This document shows positions 53,251-62,544 of a stretch of DNA of 64,000 bases, one piece after another. Where the stretch lies: positions 642,485 through 706,484 of the forward strand of contig JACOEM010000001.1 of assembly GCA_024998565.1 (NCBI GenBank), given 5' to 3'. How positions within the stretch are numbered: the first letter of the stretch is position 1; the number at the start of each line of letters is the position of its first letter. Both the position numbers and the translations under genes were made by a program. The DNA comes from Nitrospira sp. GTDB lineage: Bacteria > Nitrospirota > Nitrospiria > Nitrospirales > Nitrospiraceae. The notes beneath the pieces are model-generated. The model was not told the origin of the DNA. It searched no databases and worked only from the letters and a program-made list of their open reading frames with translations.

Positions 53251-53883
53251 ATGAATCTGCGACAGGTCACAACCGATCGAGGCCAACAGGATACGTGCAC
53301 AGGGCTGAGGAATCAGCGGGGCATCGCATTGCTCACCGTGATGTTGATGTTGTTGATTCTCACCATACTCGGCATCGCCTCCATCACTGTCACCAGTATG
53401 GAAAATCGAATGGCGGGATTTTTCCGCACGACCGAGGCTGTGGTAGCGGCTGCCGATTCGTGTGAAGGACTGGCCGCCAACATCATTCAGCAGACGCTGT
53501 CGCCTCCAGGGGTGCTCCCGGCTTCGTTCATCGCACCGACGGGGCCGGTTCCGACGGCCAATGCCACCACATTGTACGCAGAAATTTATGGCTACGATCT
53601 GCCGTCGCCGGCTCCGGCAAACACACCGGCCGTCAACTATGCGGATGTGGCGAGCACCGCACCGAATTTTGTGATGACGAATCTTCCCGGATTCACGGTC
53701 AACGGCGACATCGATCTCTTGTATACGCATACGAAGAGTGGGCAGGGCACAGGAGTGGCCGGCACAGAACATGTCTATCGGATTACCTGCATGGCGAGTA
53801 ACCCCGCGACCGGTTCCAATAGCATGGTGACCTCGGTGTACGGCTGTTTGGATGGCGATACCTGTGTCAAGAAAATCAACTGA
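53251..53883 (+). CDS. PilX-type minor pilin (cassette B)
   Basis: This is a 210-residue protein with the N-terminal helix NQRGIALLTVMLMLLILTILGIASITVTSMENRMAG of the PilX family, again without a glutamate at +5. The segment TEAVVAAADSCEGLAANIIQQT follows, as in PilX proteins. Cysteines near the C-terminus (RITCMAS and YGCLDGDTCVKK) could form disulfides. It is the usual PilX size, in contrast to the 495-residue version in cassette A. The small secreted-protein gene follows after ten bases. Confidence 0.83.
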   Translation: MNLRQVTTDRGQQDTCTGLRNQRGIALLTVMLMLLILTILGIASITVTSMENRMAGFFRTTEAVVAAADSCEGLAANIIQQTLSPPGVLPASFIAPTGPVPTANATTLYAEIYGYDLPSPAPANTPAVNYADVASTAPNFVMTNLPGFTVNGDIDLLYTHTKSGQGTGVAGTEHVYRITCMASNPATGSNSMVTSVYGCLDGDTCVKKIN

Positions 53884-53893
53884 GAGAGGGCGC

Positions 53894-54229
53894 ATGGCGA
53901 TGAACAACACAGTAGTTATTGTGATGCTCGGCCTGCTGACACTCGGACAGACGATGCCTTCCGTGCCGTCCAGCAGCAGCGCAGAGACAGAGCAAGCACC
54001 GGAGGCGATGCGGTTTTCGACGGCCGGGTTTCAGGCCGGCGTGATCGACGAGGTGCAGGGATCAAGCATTCGCATCGATGGGCGTAGTTATGTGTTGAAG
54101 TCTGCGGTGGTGGTGCTCACCCACGAAGGGGAGCCGCTCGAGATTGAGCGGATCATTCCCACTTCGCTCGTAAAGTTTCATCTGAAAGAGGGCCACATCG
54201 ACAAGATGGTGGTCACGTTGCCGCAGTAA
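53894..54229 (+). CDS. Small secreted protein between PilX and PilY1
   Basis: This is a 111-residue protein with a signal peptide (MAMNNTVVIVMLGLLTLGQTMPSVPSSSSA) and a small beta-rich domain. The visible pattern is GFQAGVIDEVQGSSIRIDGRSYVL, followed by strands and VKFHLKEGHIDKMVVTLPQ. I do not recognise the family. Its position between pilX and pilY1 suggests a role in pilus assembly or in export or folding of PilY1, perhaps like a small outer- or inner-membrane-associated pilus protein. The start at 53894 has gagaggg upstream. Confidence 0.65.
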   Translation: MAMNNTVVIVMLGLLTLGQTMPSVPSSSSAETEQAPEAMRFSTAGFQAGVIDEVQGSSIRIDGRSYVLKSAVVVLTHEGEPLEIERIIPTSLVKFHLKEGHIDKMVVTLPQ

Positions 54230-54306
54230 CGCATGAAAGGTCTTGTCTCAACTCGTAGCCGAGAATCGACGGCTGTTGTCCTGTTTGAGATAAGGAGGAA
54301 GAACGC

Positions 54307-57300
54307 ATGAATCGCCGAACCCTTGTCGCTGTGATGTTGGTGGCCGGCAGCCTGAGTGCTGCGTTGCTTGGCTCCCGTGATGCCGTCGCCGTCGTGTCCA
54401 ACGCCGATTACACGGCTGTGCCGGCTTTCGTGTCGAACGCGACGACGCCGAATATCATTGTGGTGATGGACAACTCGGGCAGTATGAGCAATCGAGCCTG
54501 TGAGTCGTCGTCGTGCGGGACGCTGGCGGATGGGAGTACGTCGACTACGACTACGTGGACCAATACCACACGGTACTCCGGGTACTTTGATTCATTGCGC
54601 TGTTATACCTACAACACAACCGATACTCGATTCGAGAACGGGACCAGCAAGACCGCATTGGCGACAGCCTGTCCGGACACGGAATGGGACGGGAACTTTT
54701 TGAACTGGGCGACCTTGCGCCGGTTCGATGCGGTGAAACGAGCGATGATCGGCGGGGACTGTTTCAGCGCTAGAGCTGCCGACGGAACTTGCCCAACCAG
54801 CGGCACGCCGGCATTAAAGACGGTGCGTGCGCAGCTCAGTGGGGTGAATACGGAACGTGCGGATGTCAACTATGGCAGTGGCATCGGCGTGAACACCTAT
54901 GTGGGCCGAATACCACTGGCCGATAGAGGGAGTAATCCAGGAACGATCTCGATCCACGTATCAGGCGCCTACTTTTGTGTCGACAATGATGCGACGTTCG
55001 ACAGTAACTGCGGGGACGCCTACAGTGTTCGAAAATATCATCTGAAGGTTGGATACACGACGGAGCCGACCGGGGTCATCCAGCAGATCGGCAGTAAAGC
55101 GCGGTTTGGACTGGTTGAGTTCAAGTCCAGCAGCGAGGGCGCGCGGATGCTGGTCGGAGCTGGATCGCGGCAGTCTATCGACTGGTCTGGAAGTGGGGTG
55201 GAGACGTTCACGACGAACACTGCGGCCATGGTTGATGCGGTGCAGGAGTCTTATCCTTCGACATGGACTCCGTTGAGTGAGGCGTTATATGAAACCGCAC
55301 GGTATGTCGCGCAGATTCAATCCACGTTTGCAACGGGTTATGTCTATCCGATCGCGTTTTCCGGTGGCATTTCAAATGGCGTCAATTTTGCCACGAGCGG
55401 TGCCGGTTCGATTGGAACGAGTGAATTGACGGCATTGGTCGGTTCTGAAACGTGCCCCGCAGGATATATCACGAATGCCTGTGGCCGCGACCCGTATTTT
55501 TTTGGACAAAACCATACCCCGCCATGGTCCGCGAGTTCTCAGGTCGTGGCCTGCTGCCGGACGTTTGTGATCGTATTCACGGACGGCGAGCCGACGCAAG
55601 ATCAGAATATCCCGACGGCTTTGCAAGACTATGCGCATGCCCATCATGGGCAGCACTGCATTGGGAGCGATAGCGCGGCCCCTCCACGGCCTATCAATGG
55701 AACCTGCAACACGAACGCCGCGACACCGTATAGCGATTTACTCGCGGAGCACAAGACGGACTATGCTTCAAACGGAAGTCACTACTTGGATGACGTGGCT
55801 TACTGGGCCCACACGACCGACCTCCGGCCTTGTAGCGGCACGACTGACGGCACCATCACAGGGTTGTCGGTCACCGGACATTGCATCGCAGGGACTCAGA
55901 GTCTGACGGTGTATTCCTTCTTTGCCTTCGGCAACATCAATGGTCGAGGAATCCTGGCTCAAGCGGCCCGGTTGGGGGGGTTTGAGGATTCCAACAATGA
56001 CGGCATCCCACAAACGAATGAATGGGATAAAGAGAACAATCTCACCGGTGCGGCGACTCCCGACGGTATCCCGGACGCGTATTTTGAATCTTCGAACGTT
56101 GATGATCTTCAGGACAAGCTGCTCGCCACCATCGCAAGTATTCTCAGGCGAAGTGCGTCCGGTTCATCCGTATCCGTGCTGGCCACTGCCTCGACCGGCG
56201 AAGGGGCTCTGTACCAATCCTATTTTTATCCCAGCACGATCGAACCCTCGACGTTGAGCGATGTGAAATGGACCGGTTATACACAGGCCCTGTTTATCGA
56301 TACCTTCGGCAATACTCGTGAGGATACGAACCAGGATGGTCGGCTTGATTACAAGGTCGACAAGATCATCAAGACTCGTTTCGATTCCGTGTCGAATTCG
56401 GTGAAAGTCGATAAATACGTGGATTCCGACGGAGACGGATTGCCTAACGATCAGAATAGCGACAATCAGGTGACGGTGGCGGACTGCAACCCCTGCGGGC
56501 AGGCGTTGAGCGAGATTCAGCCTATTTGGGAAGCCGGGAAGCAACTGGCGTTGAAAGACTCCACCACTCGTACCATCCTTACCTGGGTTGATTCCGATCA
56601 TGACGGTGTGGTCGATTCCGGCGAACAGCTGGCATTCACGACAGCCAACGAGCCGACGCTCCGACCATACCTTCGTGCCACGTCGAGTGCGGAAGGAACC
56701 AAGATCATTAATTTTGTGCGTGGTTGCGATGTGGGGACATGCGCGGAACAGGCGACGACGAGGGATCGCCGTCTTCAGGTTCCGGCCGGGAGCGGGAGTC
56801 TGAAGGTGTGGAAACTCGGGGATGTCATTCACTCCACCCCGACCGTGGTTGCGGGTCCGAAGGACCGGCATGATGCCATCTATGGCGATCAGAGTTATTC
56901 GGCATTTCTCCAGAAGTGGTACAACCGCAGGCAGGTCGCCTACGTGGGCGGAAACGACGGCATGCTGCACGCGTTCAACGCGGGTTATTACCATCCCGGC
57001 GATGATGCGAGCGCCTCTGCTCCCGCTAATGTTACCGAGCACGGCTGGTTTACGACTGCCCCTGCGGACAATTCCACCGGGGCTCCATTAGGGGATGAGC
57101 TGTGGGGATTCGTGCCCTATGAACTCCTTCCGCAGCTGGAGTTTTTGAGCCGCGCCGACTACCAGCATACGTACTATGTTGATTTACCCCTCAAGGTAGC
57201 GGATGTCCGCATTTTCACTCCGGACACGGATCATCCAAATGGGTGGGGCACGATCCTCATCGGCGGATTCAGAATGGGAGGAAGTTGCGGTGCCTGTTCG

Positions 57301-58722
57301 GCGGGAACCGGTGCGCCGCCGATGACGGTCAATATCAGCGGCACGGACTATACCTTCTACAGTTCGTACTTCGCCATGGATATCACGAATCCCGATGCTC
57401 CCAAATTGCTCTGGTCGTTCAGCAGTTCGAATTTGGGACTGACGACGAGTGCGCCTGCCGTAGTTCGCGTGAATCCCGCAGCCGATGCCAAGGCCAGCAA
57501 TACGAACGCCAAGTGGTACATGGTGGTCGGGTCTGGCCCGACCGGATATGACGCCAGCGTAGTGCAAAGCGCAAAAGTCTTTGCTGTCGACCTTGCCACG
57601 GGTCCGGGTAGCGGCAACAGCCTTGTCACGTCGTATTCGGTGGGGTCCTGGAATTCGTATATCGGAGACATCACGGCTTTCGACCGAGATCTCGATTACC
57701 GTCACGATGTTGTGTATTTCGGGCGAGTGATTCATGACGGAGCACTTCCCTGGCGAGGCAAGATATATCGTTTGACCATGGGAGCCGGGGGAGCCACGGC
57801 CAAGTTCGGTACGGTCACGAATCCGACTCAGTGGGGCATCGCCTCGGGAAGTGCTCGCGTGCCCACGGAGATGTTGGATACGTTCGTGTCAGGGGCGGAG
57901 ATGGGCCCCGTTGCGACCGCGCCATCAGTGACCACCGACGATGCGGCGAACGTGTGGGTCTTTGCAGGCAGCGGGCGCTATTACAGCAAATCCGACAAGA
58001 CCGACCTGTCCACGCAGTACTTCGTGGGGATGAAAGATTCGGTTCTCAATGCCGGATGCAATCAATCAGCCGGCGCTCTCAACTGTATGGACAATGATCT
58101 TGTGGATGTCTCGAATGCCACCGTTTGTGTGGTGGGAGTCGGCGATTGCGGTCAGGCCAGTGGAACCAACCAAGTCTCCGGCGTGTCCGGTGCCACGACG
58201 TTTACCGGCTTGATCGGATTGGTTCAGAGTAAAGATGGTTGGGTGACTAAACTGGTCGAACCCGCTAACCCACCGACGAACCCAGTCCCCTACGGCATCG
58301 GCGAACGGGCGGTGAGCAGCCCAACGGTATTCGGAGGGGTGGTGTTTTTCCCCACCTTTATTCCAACGAACGACATCTGTGTATCATCCGGAACGAGCAG
58401 ACTCTGGGCGCTCTTCTATAAAACGGGGAGTGCCTATCAAGAACCGATCATCGGAACGACGGCTTCAGGGGCGAATCAAACGGTCAATAAGTTCGGTTCT
58501 CTTGGCGAAGGATTGGCATTCGGTATCGTAGTCCATATGGGCTCAGGACGGGACGGCGGCAGTCCGTTCGGCCTCCTCATCAATATGAGTCAGGGAAACT
58601 TCGGTGACTGTGCGACCTGCGGGTTCGGCGGAGGGTCTCCCGGAGGTCTTCCGAGCTCCAATATCGGGGCTAATGTTGCGATCGATCCACGGAGCCGATA
58701 CTTCTCATGGACGAACATGTGA
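54307..58722 (+). CDS. pilY1: Type IV pilus tip protein PilY1
   Basis: This is a 1471-residue exported protein (signal peptide of about 29 residues). It carries a von Willebrand factor A-like domain with a MIDAS motif DNSGSMS (Asp55, Ser57, Ser59) and, in the C-terminal half, the PilY1/PilC beta-propeller domain (VAYVGGNDGMLHAFNAGYY). Several acidic loops of the form DxDxDG occur: D673 (DTNQDGRLD), D706 (DSDGDGLPN) and D762 (DSDHDGVVD). They probably bind calcium and could control pilus retraction and adhesion. A strong ataaggagg precedes the ATG by several bases. It overlaps the next gene by one base. Numerous cysteines suggest disulfides. Confidence 0.93.
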   Translation: MNRRTLVAVMLVAGSLSAALLGSRDAVAVVSNADYTAVPAFVSNATTPNIIVVMDNSGSMSNRACESSSCGTLADGSTSTTTTWTNTTRYSGYFDSLRCYTYNTTDTRFENGTSKTALATACPDTEWDGNFLNWATLRRFDAVKRAMIGGDCFSARAADGTCPTSGTPALKTVRAQLSGVNTERADVNYGSGIGVNTYVGRIPLADRGSNPGTISIHVSGAYFCVDNDATFDSNCGDAYSVRKYHLKVGYTTEPTGVIQQIGSKARFGLVEFKSSSEGARMLVGAGSRQSIDWSGSGVETFTTNTAAMVDAVQESYPSTWTPLSEALYETARYVAQIQSTFATGYVYPIAFSGGISNGVNFATSGAGSIGTSELTALVGSETCPAGYITNACGRDPYFFGQNHTPPWSASSQVVACCRTFVIVFTDGEPTQDQNIPTALQDYAHAHHGQHCIGSDSAAPPRPINGTCNTNAATPYSDLLAEHKTDYASNGSHYLDDVAYWAHTTDLRPCSGTTDGTITGLSVTGHCIAGTQSLTVYSFFAFGNINGRGILAQAARLGGFEDSNNDGIPQTNEWDKENNLTGAATPDGIPDAYFESSNVDDLQDKLLATIASILRRSASGSSVSVLATASTGEGALYQSYFYPSTIEPSTLSDVKWTGYTQALFIDTFGNTREDTNQDGRLDYKVDKIIKTRFDSVSNSVKVDKYVDSDGDGLPNDQNSDNQVTVADCNPCGQALSEIQPIWEAGKQLALKDSTTRTILTWVDSDHDGVVDSGEQLAFTTANEPTLRPYLRATSSAEGTKIINFVRGCDVGTCAEQATTRDRRLQVPAGSGSLKVWKLGDVIHSTPTVVAGPKDRHDAIYGDQSYSAFLQKWYNRRQVAYVGGNDGMLHAFNAGYYHPGDDASASAPANVTEHGWFTTAPADNSTGAPLGDELWGFVPYELLPQLEFLSRADYQHTYYVDLPLKVADVRIFTPDTDHPNGWGTILIGGFRMGGSCGACSAGTGAPPMTVNISGTDYTFYSSYFAMDITNPDAPKLLWSFSSSNLGLTTSAPAVVRVNPAADAKASNTNAKWYMVVGSGPTGYDASVVQSAKVFAVDLATGPGSGNSLVTSYSVGSWNSYIGDITAFDRDLDYRHDVVYFGRVIHDGALPWRGKIYRLTMGAGGATAKFGTVTNPTQWGIASGSARVPTEMLDTFVSGAEMGPVATAPSVTTDDAANVWVFAGSGRYYSKSDKTDLSTQYFVGMKDSVLNAGCNQSAGALNCMDNDLVDVSNATVCVVGVGDCGQASGTNQVSGVSGATTFTGLIGLVQSKDGWVTKLVEPANPPTNPVPYGIGERAVSSPTVFGGVVFFPTFIPTNDICVSSGTSRLWALFYKTGSAYQEPIIGTTASGANQTVNKFGSLGEGLAFGIVVHMGSGRDGGSPFGLLINMSQGNFGDCATCGFGGGSPGGLPSSNIGANVAIDPRSRYFSWTNM

Positions 58723-59744
58723 TGATCCCCTTTGTACAGGATAAACACGGGAGGGTGGGGGGGCTCCGTCCCCTTGCCTTTCCTCAGGCAACTCGCCTGG
58801 GTTTGATGGCCCTTGCGATTGCTGTCTGCGGCGGTTGTTCGTCTTCTCCTCAGGACGGCGGGGTTCCCGGGGCCGGTACAAAAACTAATCACCCACCGAC
58901 CGTTCGTCTCGTGACCATCGTTCCCAGTCCCTTGATCCTGGCCGGACCAATCACCGCCCACGTTGCGGCCGACGATCCGGACGGCACCGAACCGACCAAA
59001 CGGTTCCAGTGGATCGTGAACGGGGTTTCGGTACCGGGTGCGACGGGGCATGAGCTCCGCGCGGACCACGCAAAGCGTGGCGACACGGTCGCACTCGAAG
59101 TGGTGGCGTCTGATGGGCAGGCAGAGAGCGCTCCCTATCGCACAGAGCCGGTCATGGTGGTGAATACGCCCCCGCTCGTGTCACGGGTGACCATTGAGGC
59201 AGATTCATCCGATAAGGGGAATCGGGTCCTCGCCAATGTCGAGGCGGTGGACCCCGACCATGACGACATCCAATACGTATATCGGTGGTGGCGTAACGAC
59301 AAGCAGGTGAAAGAAGGCGAGGAAAACGTTCTTGATACAACCGGGTTTGGTCGAAAGGATATAGTGGCGGTCGAAGTCGTCGCGAGGGATCAGGATGCGA
59401 CGGCCCCACCTGCTCGATCAGTGCCGATTGTCCTCGGGAATTCACCGCCACAAATCCTCTCAAGTCCGGCTGCGTTGACCGACCGAGAGCAATACGAGTA
59501 CGTCGTCCAAGCGAAGGATGTCGATGGCGATAGCATCAACTATGGGCTTGAGACAGGGCCTCCGGGGATGACGATTGACAAGGTGACGGGCCACGTGACC
59601 TGGAAGGTGACGCCGGGTGTCGGGGGGACTCATCGCATCAAGATCATGGTGGAAGACGGACAAGGGGGCACGGCCTGGCAGGAGTTTGAGCTCTCGATTC
59701 CCTCTACAGCCCAATCGCTGACAGGTTCCCCCGCTCAAGGCTAG
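58722..59744 (+). CDS. Lipoprotein with Ig/cadherin-like repeats, linked to PilY1
   Basis: This is a 340-residue exported protein with a lipoprotein-like signal (LALAIAVCGGCSSS, with a plausible lipid-modified cysteine but an atypical lipobox). Three beta-sandwich repeats with the pattern NTPPLVSRVTIE...VDPDHDDIQYVYRWWRN follow, like Ig, PKD or cadherin domains; the third (SPPQILSSPAALTDREQYEYVVQAKDVDGDSINYGL) is of the putative-Ig type. The start at 58722 overlaps the stop of pilY1 by one base (TGATG); an ATG at 58707 would overlap by 16. It may anchor or present PilY1 at the cell surface. Function is inferred from position only. Confidence 0.72.
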   Translation: MIPFVQDKHGRVGGLRPLAFPQATRLGLMALAIAVCGGCSSSPQDGGVPGAGTKTNHPPTVRLVTIVPSPLILAGPITAHVAADDPDGTEPTKRFQWIVNGVSVPGATGHELRADHAKRGDTVALEVVASDGQAESAPYRTEPVMVVNTPPLVSRVTIEADSSDKGNRVLANVEAVDPDHDDIQYVYRWWRNDKQVKEGEENVLDTTGFGRKDIVAVEVVARDQDATAPPARSVPIVLGNSPPQILSSPAALTDREQYEYVVQAKDVDGDSINYGLETGPPGMTIDKVTGHVTWKVTPGVGGTHRIKIMVEDGQGGTAWQEFELSIPSTAQSLTGSPAQG

Positions 59745-59790
59745 TCGGTTCCGGGTGGCCTCCTAATTTTCTGCCCTGTCCCCTCCGACC

Positions 59791-59820
59791 TTGTTCCGGA
59801 CTTTCCCGGTTTGTTAGAAT
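59791..59820 (+). promoter_or_regulatory. Candidate promoter of phoH-ybeY-ftsY
   Basis: TTGTTC (59791-59796, three of six) is followed by an 18-base spacer and TAGAAT (59815-59820, five of six). It lies 40 bases before phoH. The rest of this 115-base gap is featureless. Confidence 0.4.
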
Positions 59821-59859
59821 CTTCCTATCGTCCTGGCGAAAGGAGTTTTCGACACCGGC

Positions 59860-60921
59860 GTGCGCAAGATCAAACTACGGGAAGGCACGAATACCGCAGC
59901 CCTGTTCGGGCACCATGATCGACACCTCAAGCTGATTGAGGAAGAGTTCGGCGTGCGATGCTCGGCGCGGGGTGAGGAAGTGACGGTGGAGGGTACGCCT
60001 GAGACCGTCAAGCAGGCGGAACGGGTTCTCAATGAGCTCGCTTCGTTGACGAATGAAGGGTATGACCTGCGGTCTGATGATGTGACGCATGCACTGACCG
60101 CTCTCCGCCACAACCACGACGCTTCTCTTAAAGAATTACTTTTCAGCGCCTCCCCCATCGTCACTCGGAAGCGATTCATCGTTCCGAAGACTCCGACCCA
60201 GAAATACTATCTGGATGCGATCGAAAAACACGACATCGTGATCGGTATCGGTCCTGCGGGCACGGGCAAGACCTATTTGGCCATGGCGATGGCGGTCAGT
60301 GCGCTGATGAAAAAAGATGTCAGCCGCATCATCCTCGCAAGGCCGGCTGTTGAGGCCGGGGAGAAGCTGGGCTACTTGCCCGGCGATATGTATGCTAAGG
60401 TCAATCCCTACCTTCGTCCGCTCTACGATGCCTTGTTCGACATGATGGACATGGAACGGGCCAATCGCCTGATCGAGCGAGGGGATATCGAAATTGCGCC
60501 CCTTGCGTTCATGCGCGGCCGTACCCTGAACGATTCATTTGTGATCCTGGACGAAGCGCAAAACGCGACCGCCGAACAGATGAAGATGTTCCTCACACGG
60601 TTAGGCTTCCATTCGAAGGCCGTCGTGACGGGGGACATTACGCAGATCGACCTGCCGTCGGACCGGGTGTCCGGCCTCATCGAGGTGCGCGACATTCTTC
60701 AGGACATTGCCGGGATCGAGTTTGTCTACTTCGACGAGCGGGATGTCGTGCGGCATCGCCTCGTCCAGGAGATTATCAAAGCCTACGATCGCCACACGGC
60801 CGGTCCTGGGCACCCCGCTCAGCCAAGAAAAGGCGAGGCTCAGACGAAGGGCCATCGTTCGGATTCCAAGCCCACTCGTCCCGCATCTCCCTCCACAGGT
60901 TCCTGGGGCCAGTCGCATTAA
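59860..60921 (+). CDS. PhoH family ATPase
   Basis: This is a 353-residue protein. The N-terminal third (residues 1-110) is a KH-like RNA-binding part with the segment LFGHHDRHLKLIEEEFGVRCSARGEEVTVEGTPE. The PhoH ATPase domain has the P-loop GPAGTGKTYLAMA at residues 131-143, followed by ILARPAVEAGEKLGYLPGDMYAKVNPYLRPLYD and FVILDEAQNATAEQMKMFLTRLG. A charged, non-conserved tail of about 40 residues ends it. It has a GTG start at 59860; aaggag lies upstream but rather far (14 bases). The gene pair with ybeY suggests a role in RNA metabolism. Confidence 0.92.
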   Translation: MRKIKLREGTNTAALFGHHDRHLKLIEEEFGVRCSARGEEVTVEGTPETVKQAERVLNELASLTNEGYDLRSDDVTHALTALRHNHDASLKELLFSASPIVTRKRFIVPKTPTQKYYLDAIEKHDIVIGIGPAGTGKTYLAMAMAVSALMKKDVSRIILARPAVEAGEKLGYLPGDMYAKVNPYLRPLYDALFDMMDMERANRLIERGDIEIAPLAFMRGRTLNDSFVILDEAQNATAEQMKMFLTRLGFHSKAVVTGDITQIDLPSDRVSGLIEVRDILQDIAGIEFVYFDERDVVRHRLVQEIIKAYDRHTAGPGHPAQPRKGEAQTKGHRSDSKPTRPASPSTGSWGQSH

Positions 60922-61391
60922 TGCCGGTTGTGATCGGCATGCGGCTGACAAGGTGGCACCTCCGTCTCGGTGCCCTCAAAAAACTTGCCATACAGGTGTT
61001 GCAGGCAACCGGCGAAGCCGAGGCGCTGTTGAGCCTTGAGATCGTCGGCGATGTCAGGATGCGACGCCTGAATCAAACCTTTCGTCATCGCGACAAGACG
61101 ACGGATGTGCTGGCGTTTGCGACCAGGGAAGGGCCGGGGCCATCCTCGCCTCTTCTCGGCGACGTCGTTATTTCCCTGCCGCAGGCCATTCGTCAGGCGC
61201 GTCGTCATGAGCAGGGCGTTGACCACGAGTTAGCGGTTCTGCTGATTCATGGTGTGCTCCACTTGTGCGGGTATGACCACGAGCGCAGTGAGGCGGAGTC
61301 GCAACGCATGAGCCGTCGCGAAAAGGCCCTGCTCCGCGCTGTTGCACCGGTTCCACGGCTATTGGTGTCACGCGGATCGGATCGGGTATGA
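60921..61391 (+). CDS. ybeY: Endoribonuclease YbeY
   Basis: This is a 156-residue metal-dependent RNase needed for 16S rRNA 3'-end maturation and ribosome quality control. The zinc-binding motif HGVLHLCGYDH is present (the three histidines of the H-x3-H-x5-H pattern), preceded by GEAEALLSLEIVGDVRMRRLNQTFRHRDKTTDVLAFA, where the DKTTDVLSF-type motif is characteristic. The ATG at 60921 shares one base with the phoH stop; an ATG six codons later is possible. phoH-ybeY is a widely conserved pair. Confidence 0.93.
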   Translation: MPVVIGMRLTRWHLRLGALKKLAIQVLQATGEAEALLSLEIVGDVRMRRLNQTFRHRDKTTDVLAFATREGPGPSSPLLGDVVISLPQAIRQARRHEQGVDHELAVLLIHGVLHLCGYDHERSEAESQRMSRREKALLRAVAPVPRLLVSRGSDRV

Positions 61392-61479
61392 TGCGGCAGT
61401 GGATCGCTGTGCACGAGAAGTCCTAGGCTGGATCGTTCATTAATCATTCGGGCCGGTCGAAGAGAGGGTGAGGTACGCG

Positions 61480-62394
61480 GTGGGTTGGCTTCAGAAACTA
61501 AGTGCGGGGCTCTCCAAAACGCGAGATGCGGTCACGGGACAACTGGATCGACTCCTGGGGCGGGCGGCGGATCCGGCGCTGCTGGATGAGCTGGAAGTGG
61601 CCCTGATCAGCGCAGACTTGGGCATGCCGGTCGTGGAACGCGTGATGGGGCAGTTGCGGGCTCAGATGCGAGGTGGTAATTTCTCGTCAGCCGATAAAGT
61701 GCGAGATCTCTTGCGGCAATCCGTACTGCAAATTTTGCTGCCGACACAATCCGCCTCGATGGAGCAACTCGTGGCGCAGGGGCCGCGTCCCTTTGTGATT
61801 CTTGCCGTGGGGGTCAACGGCGTCGGCAAGACCACGACGGTGGCGAAGCTGACCCAACGGTTTCGGCAACAGGGGAAAAAGCCATTACTCGTGGCCGGGG
61901 ATACCTTCCGCGCGGCGGCAATCGATCAATTGCAGGTCTGGGCGGACCGCATCGAGGTCGACGTGATCCGTCATCGACCGGGTGCAGATCCGGCTGCTGT
62001 GGCCTACGATGGGATGACGGCTGCGAAAGCGCGCGGGTCGGACGTGGTGCTGATTGATACCGCCGGGCGGCTGCACACCAAAACAAATCTCATGGACGAA
62101 TTGCGGAAGATCAAACGGGTGGTTGCGCAAGAATGCCAGGGGGCGCCACATGAGGTGTTGTTGGTATTGGATGCGACGGTCGGCCAGAATGCCATTGCCC
62201 AGGCACGACAGTTTCACGAGGCTGTGGGGGTGACCGGAATCGCCCTGACCAAGCTGGATGGAACGGCGCGTGGCGGGATCGTGGTGGCCATCGCCGACAC
62301 CTTCAAGATCCCGGTCCGCTTGATCGGCGTCGGGGAAGCGGTCGAGGACCTTCAGGACTTTGACGCCAAGGCATTTGTCGATGCGTTGTTCTAA
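61480..62394 (+). CDS. ftsY: Signal recognition particle receptor FtsY
   Basis: This is a 304-residue GTPase that receives ribosome-SRP complexes at the membrane. The N-terminal NG domain begins GWLQKLSAGLSKTRDAV. The P-loop is GVNGVGKTTT at residues 111-120, followed by GDTFRAAAIDQL, DTAGRLHTKTNLMDELRKIKRV, and the TKLDGTARGG and GVGEAVEDLQDFDAKAFVDAL motifs. The acidic N-terminal A domain of E. coli FtsY is absent, a common variant. The GTG at 61480 is preferred because gtgaggt lies six bases upstream; a GTG at 61468 would add four residues. Confidence 0.95.
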   Translation: MGWLQKLSAGLSKTRDAVTGQLDRLLGRAADPALLDELEVALISADLGMPVVERVMGQLRAQMRGGNFSSADKVRDLLRQSVLQILLPTQSASMEQLVAQGPRPFVILAVGVNGVGKTTTVAKLTQRFRQQGKKPLLVAGDTFRAAAIDQLQVWADRIEVDVIRHRPGADPAAVAYDGMTAAKARGSDVVLIDTAGRLHTKTNLMDELRKIKRVVAQECQGAPHEVLLVLDATVGQNAIAQARQFHEAVGVTGIALTKLDGTARGGIVVAIADTFKIPVRLIGVGEAVEDLQDFDAKAFVDALF

Positions 62395-62544
62395 TCGCTC
62401 CTGACGAACCGCCACCCGCGGTACTCCAGAAACGCTTTCCTTCAATTTCTTCTCATCTTGCCGCGCTCATGCTAGGCTTCTGCTGACGGGCGACTTCCCT
62501 CCGTGGCCCTGTCGCTCCTGATCCAGGCACACACGCGAGACACG

